Source: Hemileia vastatrix (lineage: Eukaryota > Basidiomycota > Pucciniomycetes > Pucciniales > Zaghouaniaceae). Taken from it: a DNA stretch of 64,000 nt. The notes beneath the pieces are model-generated. The model was not told where the DNA came from and did no database searches. It saw only the letters and a program-made list of their open reading frames with translations. A program made the position numbers and the translations under genes. The stretch covers positions 4,025,001 to 4,089,000 of the forward strand of contig JASXTE010000001.1 in NCBI GenBank assembly GCA_030280995.1. Direction: 5' to 3'. This document shows, piece after piece, positions 1-10,492 of this stretch (position 1 is the first letter of the stretch; each line of letters begins with the position of its first letter).

Positions 1-1235
1 AAAAAATGGAACTGAATAGAGAAGAGTGGAGAGAGGTGGATAGGGGTAAAAAAGGATGAAGAGGGGAGCTCAAAGAGTGGGGAAAAGACGAGAATAGAGG
101 AGAAAGGAAGATGCTAGAGGGGAAGGAGTATGATATTATTGAGAGAGAGTAAAAAAAGATGGTGAAAGAGGATATTGACACAATATAAATATTTAAGGAA
201 CAATAAAAAATAAAGATAAAAAATAGTTTTCACAGAGTAGGCATAGTATATCCCTGAATCCAAAGAACCCACAAGTCATATCATTTTCTTTTCTTCAGTT
301 TCTTAAAACAAATAAAAATTTAAATTTAAATATTTTGAAATTTTGAGGATGAAGGGAAATAAATTTTGATAAATATTAGTATGAAAGTTTTTTTATTTAA
401 TGGTAGAATATAGTATGTGTATTGATTTGAGAAATAATATGTGTAACTCATGTTGAAATATAGGGGGTGAACCTTCTAGCAAGCCCCCAACCTAAAATCT
501 ACTTGAAAAACCACCTAAAAATATTCTGCTTAGTGGTGTTCATCCTTGATTGAATGGTTCATTTTTCTGTGGCTCACTGTGTGTTTTCATTCTCTGGTGA
601 TTTGGGTCCAAGGTTGGAAATTTGAAAGCAAGTCCACCCTCTATATTTTGTGGTTACTAGAGTCTTTTATACATATTTTAAAAGATTTTTGTGTCTTTTT
701 AAGATATTTTAATGATTTATAAGATTTGATACTATCTATTCATAAAATAATTATATATATATATGTAATACTGGAAAATAATACAATGAATAATATTAAT
801 GCACACAATGATTTTTTATAATTAAATTCACATATTATACATTAATATTTATCCATGTATTTCTGGCCAAAGAGACTTATATAGTTATGTCAGATTTATT
901 ATTATTTGATATATAATTTAGAAGGTTTCTGAAAAAGTGGAAAGAAACTGCTTAAGTAGCTTAAAAAATTAATTTTTTCAGAATAAATTTAGTTTTGTCT
1001 ACATTAAATTTAAATTTCTTAAAAAAAATCACATTCTTCATCTTTCAAGATTGCTTCAAAGTATTATTACATATGCTTCATTAAATTTTAAAGTTGCATT
1101 CATGTTGAGTTCATCAAAATGTCAATATTTTTTATTTGTGGTTTCATCACTACCTCAATGTGGGTTAAATTTGATATACATTTGGGTACAAGGTTGTGGA
1201 CTTTCTAGCAAGTACATTCCCCATATTGCATGGTG
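1..1235. mobile_element. CACTA-like non-autonomous element, left end outside window
   Basis: This segment aligns along most of its length with 42400-43440, the right part of a complete CACTA-like element later in the window. Both end in a sub-terminal GGAC...CTAGC block followed by CCATATTG..TGGTG, the reverse complement of a CACCACACAATAT terminus. No transposase-like reading frame is visible. The left terminus lies outside the window, so its target duplication cannot be tested. A smaller relative is nested at 449-655. The short open frame at 1051-1278 is not conserved in the second copy and I do not consider it a gene. Confidence 0.7.
449..655. mobile_element. CACTA-type MITE, 3-bp TSD ACT
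   Basis: A 207-bp insertion that is absent from the paralogous element at 41579-43440. It is flanked by ACT on both sides (446-448 and 656-658). Its interior matches the MITE at 39917-40155, including the segment around GTGGTGTTCATC and the GGGTCCAAGG near the right end. The terminal repeats are decayed. A 3-bp duplication and CACTA-like ends are the hallmark of the CMC/EnSpm (CACTA) superfamily. Confidence 0.75.
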
Positions 1236-1490
1236 TAACCCTTACTGTTGGTTGTCCCAATATAGTCAGTCTAGTTAGTCTCACTGCTGTATCAGCATAG
1301 TTAGTCTTGTCTTAGGCTAGTGTCAGTAGTAGTAGTAGTAGTTGGCCTTCTTAGGTCCTATAACTTTTTTCAATCTATAACTGGTACACTACAAAAGAAT
1401 CATGAACCCTACAATTCAAGCCAATGCAGCACTCCTCAATGAAATGCTAGAGCAGATGGCACACTTTTGAAAATAAAACAACAGACACAT
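1236..1490. other. Unassigned spacer with (AGT)6 microsatellite
   Basis: Sequence between the CACTA-like element and the A-old LTR. It contains six AGT units at 1325-1342. I see no coding potential and no similarity to the rest of the window. The last four bases, ACAT, directly precede the LTR and may be one arm of its 4-bp target duplication. The other arm cannot be checked because the 3' LTR is truncated. Confidence 0.5.
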
Positions 1491-2606
1491 TGTGGTAGTC
1501 TAAAGCTTAGTAGAGCACTTAAGTTTATTATAAATTAATTTTAGAAAATTATTACTGAGATTTGAAAGGCCAATCTAACTTAAAATGGTTAATTTAAAGA
1601 AATTGAGTATTAAAAGTGGTTAAAAAGGGTTAATTTTACAAGTCAAGATTTAACTAATAATTACTGGACAGGAAATGCAAGTATAGTTTTAAAAGTGCCT
1701 GGAAATTAAATTATGGAGTCTCAAGAACCTTTGGGAGTTTTTGTGGAATTTTCACTAATTTTCTACTATTTTTAATAATTTTATAAACTGTTTTTTGGTA
1801 TTTTTGATTTTTCATAATTTGCTTAACTTTGATACTTTTTTACTAGGTTAAGATGGCTGCGTAGGTTACAAAAATTAGAATGGATTATAATGTGGAAGTA
1901 GTTCAATCATCTTTAGCTTTTCTAAATTTTTGTATTAATATTTTAAAGTTTCTAATTGATTTTGGAAGTCTTTACAAGCTCTGTAATGCTCCGGAGAGCT
2001 CCAGACAATCTCCAGATGAGCTCCAGAATGCTCTGGTTAGGGAAAGTAAGGCACATGACATACTATGCATATAAAGCCTGTAGACTCAAAATTAGACATC
2101 ATCATAGATCATACAGAGAAATAGTAACTTAACAACCAACCACAAAAAGGCATATTATAACAATCATTTATCATATTCATAAAAAATTATAAAATTGTAA
2201 TTCCCTTATAAATATAACACTTTTACATAAAAATTTATCGATTTCACTCATCATCATAGGGAATAACTTATAGGGTACCACTATATAGGTCTCATCAACA
2301 GGGATCCAATTTTAACAACTAAATCATAAATATAAAAGCTTCATAAAAATATATTTTTCAATCATTTAAATAACTTTTCTAAATACAGCTTCACTGTTGT
2401 GATTTTCAACCTCATTATTAAAAACACCAATTCTACATCTCAACACAATTAATAAAAAATATTTTATATGTCATTTCTTATCAAGTAGAGGTTATAGCTT
2501 AGTTAATTGTGAGCTCTTTATTACTTAGAGGGACAGGGTTTTCTACAGTTTATCCAACTCCCTTAGATTCTTCCTACAGCAAGGCAACTGTAAGAGTCTT
2601 TCTACA
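1491..2606 (+). repeat. 5' LTR of A-old
   Basis: It begins TGTGGTAGTCTAAAG like the young A LTRs at 50576 and 61700, and like the partial LTR at 47190. It ends around CTACA just before a degenerate primer-binding site. The CpG-rich CCGTACGG repeat of the young LTR is represented here only by CTCCAGA/CTCCGGA remnants (about 1987-2035), consistent with long-term CpG decay. Confidence 0.8.
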
Positions 2607-2610
2607 TTGG

Positions 2611-2627
2611 TGGCACCCAATTTGGGT
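2611..2627 (+). promoter_or_regulatory. Degenerate primer-binding site of A-old
   Basis: TGGCACCCAATTTGGGT is clearly related to the A primer-binding site at 51732 (TGGCGCCCAACGTGGGG). The differences are mostly C-to-T or G-to-A changes. The leader hairpin AGCCT-GCAAG-AGGCT follows at about 2678, as in the young copy. Confidence 0.7.
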
Positions 2628-2743
2628 TTCAAATCCTCTAGATTTTAATTTATCTTACTTGGTAGTTGAACTATCTTAGCCTGCAAGAGGCTTATCTAAC
2701 AAACGCTTATATTGTTTTAATGGTTTAATCTTATGTTTTTGAA

Positions 2744-3667
2744 ATGTCATTTGCTATTGGATCTGGTGTTTTGGCTGCTGGTGTACCTGTTAGGGAATCA
2801 GTAAGGATTTTATCTTGTAATGGGCCCAAGTTTACTGGTGAAGATTTAGAGGTATATTTATTTAGGTATGAAACTGCTTCTGGATTGGATGGAGCTTTAC
2901 CTTTGAATATGGTGAAGCAGAGTAGGTTTTTTATGAGAGATGAAGTAGTGGAACAAGAGGTTATTTCTATGGATGGATATAAAGGTCAAAATTGGGAGAA
3001 TCTGAAGATGGAAATAGAAAAAGAGTGGAAAAAGGTTTACTCATTGGAGGAGCTAAAGTATTTAGCTAGGAAATAAGAATCAAAAGGTGTTTTAAACTCT
3101 CTTTATCAGTATCATCAGGTTATTTTTGAATTTCAGGTGGTTTTGGATTGTTTTCTGGAGTATGAAGTTTTATATCATAATAATGTATAAAAGTATGTTT
3201 TTTGGGATGCTAAGGGGGAAAATTTTAAGAAAGATGTTTTGATGGTGCTTTTTAATCCTAATTTGATGAAGAATCTTCCAGATGGGGAAACTAGGATTCC
3301 TGGCATGGAGGTGCTAAAGAAGGTTATTTTTGAACATCTAGATACTCATAATTCTGTTGATTTGGACTCTGAAGAAGATGCTTTGATGACTCAAGAGGTA
3401 GAAGAGGTATCTTGTGTGGAAATTTCGGACTCAGTTATTCCTGAAGATTTTGGTCAACCTGAAGATAAAGTTTTAGAAGATGAATTTCTTGGGGAATTAG
3501 TGGTTACTGAATATTATAAAGTTATTATCAACAATGAAGAATATTTGGATTATATGAATTATTTTGGGATGGTTGATTTGGAGTTAAATACTGAGGATTA
3601 TTTCCCTCAGATTTCTACTTTAGAAGCAGAGACTTTTTGCACTGAAAAGCTGATTATTGCTAATTGA
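2744..3667 (+). pseudogene. gag: gag relic with an acidic C-terminal domain
   Basis: The first open stretch (2744-3076) aligns with the N-terminal half of the young Gag: GPKF.GED, a DGA..NMVKQ..FF segment and an EVISM/EVIAM segment. After a stop the reading continues into a second piece (3239-3667) whose start matches LMKELPNGE...LEVIKE of Gag. From there it diverges. Where the young protein has a glycine/asparagine-rich tail with a CX2CX4HX4C zinc knuckle, this copy has about 120 strongly acidic residues and no knuckle. B has the same replacement at 20754-21661, so it looks like a subfamily character and not random decay. Confidence 0.7.
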
Positions 3668-4199
3668 TCTGGAATAGTGAAAGAAGTAGGTGATGGATCT
3701 TGGTATGTGGCTAAAAGATCTGGATTAGTGAAAGAAGCTGGTAATGGATCTAGGGTTATAGTAGATGAAGATGTTATTATGGGGGGTGAAGAAGGTAATG
3801 TGGGTCCTCAAGAGTTACCCAGGGCCAAGTATTTTAAAAATAAGGCTCAGTTTGAAAGGCCAGTAGTTGCTGGTCAATAGGATGCAATGGTTAATTTTTT
3901 TCCTGCACTAATAGAGGGTGCAGAGGAGTTTAAAGATAGGGTGAATAACTTTGATTCAGCTAAAACAAGGGAAAAGGCATGTTATTCTTTTTTTCCTTTG
4001 GTAGGACAAATTCTTGTGGTTTGTTTTTCTGGATTATGTAATAGGTGGATATGCCTTTGGGGAAACATTTTGGGTTTCTACCAGGGGATATCAAAAATAT
4101 AATTCCTCCAAAATGAGGATAAACTACCTTTAAATTGGCTTAACTTTTTTTATCTGTATTTTAGATTATTTTAGATTCTTTATTCCTTACAAGATTTTT
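3668..4199 (+). pseudogene. Gag-Pro linker relic lacking the protease core
   Basis: The stretch reading SGLVKEAG...DVIMGGEEG..GPQE.PRAK (about 3719-3880) matches the linker N-terminal to the protease in the young A element (about 53620-53780). It is followed by about 300 bp ending in a TCCTC-CAAAAT-GAGGA-TAAACTA hairpin (about 4106-4128). The young copy has about 900 bp here, including the protease DSG active site. No D[ST]G-containing segment is present in this copy. Confidence 0.6.
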
Positions 4200-5687
4200 A
4201 TTAAGACCCTCATTTTTTTAGTAGTCAGGGCTGATTTCTCTAATGTTTCAATCTTTCCTCAAAAAGAGATCCCAGATTGCAATAGGTCAGCTCACTTGGA
4301 GATAATTCAAGTGGATTCTCAATTATTTTCTGTTGATAATTCATTGGAATTTCATTATGTTTTGGAATTTTCTATATGTTTATTATCTATATAAAAATAT
4401 TCTATCAAATTTAAAAATGGTTCAAAGAGAAAAATGGGATGTATTATGTTGGATAAAATTTGGAAAAGGAAGTTGGCTATTTGTGGTGATATATGTGGTG
4501 GATTATTTTATGGCCTTTAGAATGAGGATAAACTTCAATTATCACTTAAACATTAACAAAAAAATCTTAGTATAATTACATCATAAAAAAAGAATAGTTG
4601 TGATTATTATATTTATTTCCTCCAGCAAGAGGTTAAACTGCCAACTTTATTTACTGGTGAATTTGTGATTGAAGATGAAAGAGAAAAAGGTATTGTAAAA
4701 TTATATGATAAATTAGAAAAAAAGAAAAGGGGATTATAGTGATAAAAATGAAAATATTGAAATAAAAATTATGTTTCAGCTTACTCTATTTCTGATACTG
4801 GATCTGAAGCAGAAGAAAATTATTATGAAAAATTATATAACAGCAAAACTATAATAGATCAAGTATCTCAAGTTAAATTGGATGTTGTTGTGAAAAAATA
4901 TAAAAAGGTAGCAAAAAAAATAATGCCAATTAACAAACAATTTCCAGCTGAATTAAGTCCACATTTGAGAAGACCAAATCTACCAAGAGATCTATATTAC
5001 TGACTTTTATTCAAGAACCCGCCTGAATTTTTTGAAACTTCTAGGATAACTGTTAATAGATTAGAGGTTGTTAATTTTGTACCTAAAGGATGGCTGTCAG
5101 GTGAGGAAAAAAGGTTTTTGTTGGATGTAATGGTTAAGTGGGAGAAGGCCATTGAATTTGTAGAAGAAGAGAGAGGTGTGTTAAAACATTCTTATGGAGA
5201 GCCCTACAAGATTCCAATTTTTTGTCATGAACCATAGCAACAGAAACTGATTCCAACACCCGCTGCTTTAAAAGAGGATTATATCAAAGTCATTAGAGAA
5301 AAAATTTGAGCTGTATTCAAGTTATTCAAGTCCAGTATTCTGTATTAAAATACCTAATGGCAAGCTTAGGGTAGTTAATGATTTAAGAGAACTAAATAGG
5401 GTTACAATAAAAGATGCAGGAATACCACCTAGTGTGGATGAGTTTGTAGAGATGATTTAAGGGAGAGTGTGTTATGTTTTAGGAGATATAATGGGGGGAT
5501 ATGATAAAAGAGAGTAGCATCCAGACTCTAGACCTCTCACATCCTTTGATACACTACTTGGACAATTACAGATAAAAAGATTACCTCAAGGAGAACCAAA
5601 TTCATTTGCTGTTTATCAAGCTCAGATGTCATGGATTCTACAAGACAAAATTCCACAATACATTGGTATATTTTTTGAAGATAGCAG
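4200..5687 (+). pseudogene. pol: pol relic of A-old, part 1 (N-terminus to RT palm)
   Basis: Collinear with young A pol from the frameshift site (about 54500) to the catalytic RT loop. It includes IPDCNRSAHLEIIQVDSQL near 4270, the LQQEVKL hairpin segment near 4620, SRITFERL/SRITVNRL, and SSPVFCIK(K/I)P, continuing to the FIDD-equivalent at about 5670. It has many stops and frameshifts. It is interrupted at 5687/5688 by the family-C insertions, exactly where the young copy reads GATGATGGAGG, and resumes at 18377. Confidence 0.85.
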
Positions 5688-6800
5688 TGTGGTAAGCGCC
5701 TTTCAGGTAGCATAATTTTAGACCAATCAGTGCGCGTAGTCCAGGAAGAACAAAGGAAGTTAGCTCAGTAGGAAGTGCTAAAATATACTATTTATTGGTG
5801 TGTTTCAGAGAACAACGGAAATGGAAGCGCGGAAAAGGAATAAGGGTCTGTGCGCTTGGATTTTGCAGCGAGATGTGCCGCATAATGGGGAATTGTGTGT
5901 TATTGATTTAGGACTGTGAAGCACTAAACAATATGGATTTGGACTTTCCAATAATTATGTGTTACACATTAAGGAAAGAGTTATGGCTTAAGGACGATTC
6001 AAGTGCATAGTATACTGTACCGCGGCTAGTTGGGTAACTTACTGAAACAGGTAATAAGGGAGGCTAACTAGTTAAGTGAATTGTAAGGACTATGAACTTA
6101 GTATTAAAGAAAGGAGAGTGGGGACTCAATCACAAAACTACCCAAGAGTCAAGGCAACTAGGATCAGCATTAGAATGGGTCAAACCTGGAAATAGTGCTG
6201 AAACAAAAACGAAGGTATAGTCAAAAGCGCATATGTGGGGTATGAGTGAAACAAGTTAATACTAGCATTAGTATTCATAGGATATGTTTTAGGCGCCGTA
6301 GTTTTTACAAGCAGTGTACATAGTTTAATAATATATTAGCTATTGTTTTACTAATATGGAGCTAGAGCCAGCACTGGAGATCCACTAAGGAACTGTGCTA
6401 TGACTACGGGAAAAATATAAAGAGGAGGACTATTTGATAAAGATAGAAAGTCTTTTATAAGTAGAATATATATAGAGAATATATAGATTTAGTAGGATTA
6501 ACTATTATTAGAGTTATTTTATTGCTATAATAAGGCATATTCAAAGAGAGCACTTCAAGAGGGAGTAGCTGTGGATATTAGCACTTATTAAGAATAGAAA
6601 TATCCAGATAGTAATACTTTTTTTCCTGATCTCTAAAACTCATCTCTAATCTTATAAACTTTCTAATCAAATATTAGTGTTACACATTATTGCGCTGTCT
6701 TTAAAAATAAGAGTGGCAGGCGCTTCTTTTTAGAAATTGAATAGGAGAACCAACCCATCTGGCATTGTCTCTACTTCTTAGTACTTTAGAACTGTCTACC
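5688..6800 (+). repeat. Old solo LTR of family C (C1)
   Basis: It starts TGTGGTAAGCGCC and ends CTGTCTACC, and is homologous along its length to C2 (6805-7971) and C3 (17169-18372) but clearly more diverged. It is preceded by GCAG (5684-5687) and followed by GCGG (6801-6804). No internal region is attached on its right; a second complete C element starts 5 bp later. Confidence 0.85.
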
Positions 6801-6804
6801 GCGG

Positions 6805-7971
6805 TGTGGTACGTGCCTTGCAGGTAGTTTTATTTTGGACCAATCAGCTCGAATAGTCCAGGAAGAACAAAGGGGATTCATAGCACAGTAGGTAGTGCTA
6901 AACTATAATACGTATTTGTGTGTTTCAAGAACAAAAGGAAATAGAAGCGCGGAAGAGGATTCAGGGTCTGTGCGCTCACATTTTGCAGCAGGATGCGCCA
7001 CACAATGGGGAATTGTGTGTTATCAATTTAGGACTGCAAGCGCTGAACAATATGGATTTGGATTTTCCAATAATCATGTGTTACACACTAAGGAAGTAAT
7101 TATGGCTCAAGGAAAGACTCAAATGTGAAGTATACTGCACCGCGGCTAGTGAGGTAACTCACTGAAACAGCTAATATAGGAGTTTAACTAGTTAGAAGTC
7201 AAAGCAACTAGGATCAATGTTAGAAGGAGTCAAACTTGGAAGTAGCGCTGAAACAAAACAAAGGTACAGTCAGGAGCGCACATGTGGAGTATAAGTGAAA
7301 CAAGTTAATACTAGTGTCAGTAAGGATAGGGTATGTTTTAAGCGCTGTAGTTGTTATAAGCAGTGCACATAGTTTACTAATAGATTAGTTATTGTTTTAC
7401 TAATGTAGCACTAGAGTCAGCACTGGAGATCCACTAGGGAACTGTGTTTTGAGCGCTGGAAAAATATAAAAAAGGGTATTGTATCTAGTAATGAGGAGGA
7501 GAAAAATTGACTAATAATTAGTTAATAATTGTGGAGTCAAGTATAAGATATTAGATTTTCTGCGATAATTTGTTTGAGAATATATTAGAGATATTTCTGA
7601 GTCTTTTGTCATTTGTGTGTCTCTGTGTGTATTTCATATAGTATAAGTAAAATATTGCAACATAGAGAGAATATATAGATTCAGTAAGATTGACTAGTAT
7701 TAGAGTTATTTTATTGCTATAATAAGGCATATTCAAAGAGAGTGCTCCAAGAGGGAGTAGCTGTGAATATTAGCGCTTGTTAAGAATATAAATATCCCAA
7801 TCTTTTAAACTCATTTCTCAACTTATAAACTTTCTAATCACATATTAGTGTTACACATTATTGCACTGTCTTTAAAAATAAGAGTGACAGGAACTTATTT
7901 TTAGAAATTGAAAAGAAGAACCAACCCATCTTGCATTGTGTCTACTATTTAGTACTTTAGAACTCTCTACA
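6805..7971 (+). repeat. 5' LTR of family C (C2)
   Basis: Begins TGTGGTACGTGCC and ends CTCTCTACA. It is followed after one base by the primer-binding site. The CpG sites it retains are mostly in GCG or GCGC context, as in C1 and C3. Confidence 0.88.
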
Positions 7972-7973
7972 AT

Positions 7974-7990
7974 TGGTGTCCCAACAGCGG
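7974..7990 (+). promoter_or_regulatory. Primer-binding site of family C
   Basis: TGGTGTCCCAACAGCGG starts with the TGG expected for pairing to a tRNA CCA end and lies 3 bp inside the 5' LTR. It differs from the A site (TGGCGCCCAACGTGGGG), so either another tRNA is used or it has decayed. The primer tRNA cannot be assigned by eye. Confidence 0.65.
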
Positions 7991-8217
7991 CCTAATTGTA
8001 ACTAGTGTTTTGATTAGATTGTTTGGTTTTCAGGATTTTGTCAAGAGGATGTGATCAAGCCAGCGCTTCAGCGGAAGAGTTGTAGGGTCTACAACAAGTG
8101 GATCCATAGCCGTTATCAGAGTATAGCGTAGGGCTGTAACGTGAATATAGTTGGGTTTAATTACCAAGTGTGTGTTTATTATTTTTGTGATCTCTGTTTC
8201 AATTTCATATTTCGTAA

Positions 8218-10487
8218 ATGGATCCTACTGCGACTAAATCTAAGGGATATCAGGAGAAGTTTAAAAGGCCTAATTCAACAGTGTTTTTGCCACAGATGGT
8301 AACTACAATAATTAGATGTAACAATGAAATTTTGCATTTTGCGGGTATTAATACCAAGAAGTTCTTACAAAGGTTTTAACAAGCGGCTGAAGTGCATGGA
8401 GCAACCAAGTATAATATGGTGCGTCAAGTGCTTTTCTCTATCTCTAATGAGTGCAAAGACAATTTAGAGGATTTAAAGGGGCATGAAGAGCGCAATTGGT
8501 CAGCGCTAAAAGAACAGATTCTAAAGAGATGGCCAAAGGTTACCGAGGAAACTAAGTATACAATGAAGGATCTGGATGTCTTGGTAAAGAGGTTCAAAGC
8601 TTAAGGGGGTGTTCAGACCCTAGGGAATTTAAAAGTTTTAGAGAAGATTTTGATCTAATAGTGGAATATTTAGTCAGTAAGGAAGATTTTAGTGATGCTA
8701 ATGTGTCTTTACCTTTGTTTTGTAAAGCGCTAGAACCAGAAGTTGAAGACTGGGCAAAGAGGAACTTAGATAACAAAGAGAAGCTAGTCAAGAAGAGGAA
8801 CGGTAATTATAAGTACCCTGGATTAGAAGAAGTAGAAATGGCAGTGAAAGCAGAAATGAAGTTTTGCCGAGTTGAGCTTTGCACAGCTAGGGTTGCTTTG
8901 GATAGCAAGGAGATGGACAAAGATGCGTCTGGTGTGCAATTGCCTCCTCAGATGTTGTCTCCTAAAGTTGAAGTTTTTGCTAAGGAGCTGGATTCAGTTA
9001 TGGCGAGGATTGACGAGTTGGAGAAGAAAATAAATGAAGCGGCCAAGGCAAAAAAATTGTTTAGGCCCAAGAGTTCTCCTCAACCATTGCGTTTTGCTAC
9101 TATGGTATGTTACTATTGTAATAAGGAGGGACATACTAGGATGAGGTGTAATGCGCTTCAAAAGGATAAAGAGGTTAGGGTAGTTTACAAGGATGGAACT
9201 ACACTTATGTTGGAAGATGGGAATAATCTTGTCAAAGACAAGGATCAAGGGGTGCAAGCCATTGTCATTGATCATATTAATAAAAAGTCTATGGAGGGCA
9301 GGTGGATCAAGGGCAAGGAGCCTGAAGCTAAAGAGAAAGCCAAGGATGCGAAGCCAGTCAATTTTGCAGTTACTTGCGCAGTGTTGGATTTTAAAGTAAA
9401 AGAAGGAGTGGCTTCAGCGCCACTTACTGAAGTGCGTTTGGAGATGTTTGCAGTGAAGCACAAGAAAATGGCCCCACCTACAATTAGTAGGCCAAGAAGA
9501 GCTGGCGCTAGGTATGCAAATCCAGAGGATATGGAGGAAGTAGGGTATACTACTAGAGAGAATACACCTGCGCCTATTGAGGATGTTGAAATGGAAGGTA
9601 TGGAACCAGTCGGTTATGGTGTGGATCATCAGGTAGAAGATCAAACAATGATGATGGAGGAGTCAGAGGTAGTATGGAAAAGAGCGGTACCTGCCAAAAG
9701 AATGCCAGGAACAAAATGCAATACTCCAAAGAATCCACCTGGAAGAGCAAAGGCTGGTGCAAATGTGACTCAACCTAAATGGAGGTTACAGCGCCTGGTT
9801 CATACTGATTTTCCTAAGGCAGCTAGGGATCTAGTTGCGCAATGTTTGAAGACTCTAGTTTCTGTTCCATTGGGGGTGCTGACAGCAGTAGCGCCGGATG
9901 TAGCGAGTGGAATTATGGATAAGTGCAGGAAGCAAAGGGTTGCTAATTTTGCTGAGTTTGATGTTGGAGAGCAGTCATTTCAGCCAGTCTTCATATTACC
10001 TAGGGCGCCACATTATGCAGTACCCTTAGGGTATTTAATGATTAGTGTAAATGGTAAGCAAATTAGAGTGTTAGTGGATACAGGTTCGCAAATCAACGTG
10101 GTGTCAGTAGATGATGCTGTGGAGTTAGGTCTTCCTGTTAAAGATGGTGAGAGTAATGCCACTGGAATTGGTGGATGTAGGTTGCCTGTTATAGGTGTAT
10201 CAGAGTATGTACGCACTAGAGTTGCGGGAGAAACAAGGGATATACATTTTTATGTTCCAATGGGTGTAGTTAAACCAGTTTTAGGCACACCATTTTTAAT
10301 GGATAATTCTGAAACTATTGATTATTGTTTAAATAAGACTATTGGAATAAGGATTATGGGTGATGATGGCATTCCAGTCAAAGCAGTCTTAGTAGCGCCC
10401 AAGGATGGTGGCTGGGAAACTAAGTACTCTGAAGCTGCGCAATTAGAGAAAGAAAGAGAGTTTTATGAGGAAGTCTCAGATTATTAG
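8218..10487 (+). pseudogene. gag-pro: gag-pro of family C (single fused frame, damaged N-terminus)
   Basis: The ATG at 8218 opens a frame with stops at about 8377 and 8602. The rest is open from about 8608 to 10487 in the -1 frame. Residues around LDVLVKRFKA...GGVSD..EFK match Gag LNKIVGDWQAKGGVSS, showing that a small deletion caused the frame change. A CX2CX4HX4C knuckle (CYYCNKEGHTRMRC) lies at about 9109-9150. An aspartic protease follows in the same frame, with active site VDTGSQ near 10075 and the flap-like GIGG...PVIG. Unlike in the young A element, Gag and protease here share one frame. Decayed, and transcribed from C2 if at all. Confidence 0.82.
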
Positions 10488-10492
10488 ATAGG

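Noticed and set aside
9193..9762. Several overlapping frames in both strands over C gag-pro
   Set aside because: Shadows of the 8661-10487 frame, which has the zinc knuckle and protease motifs.
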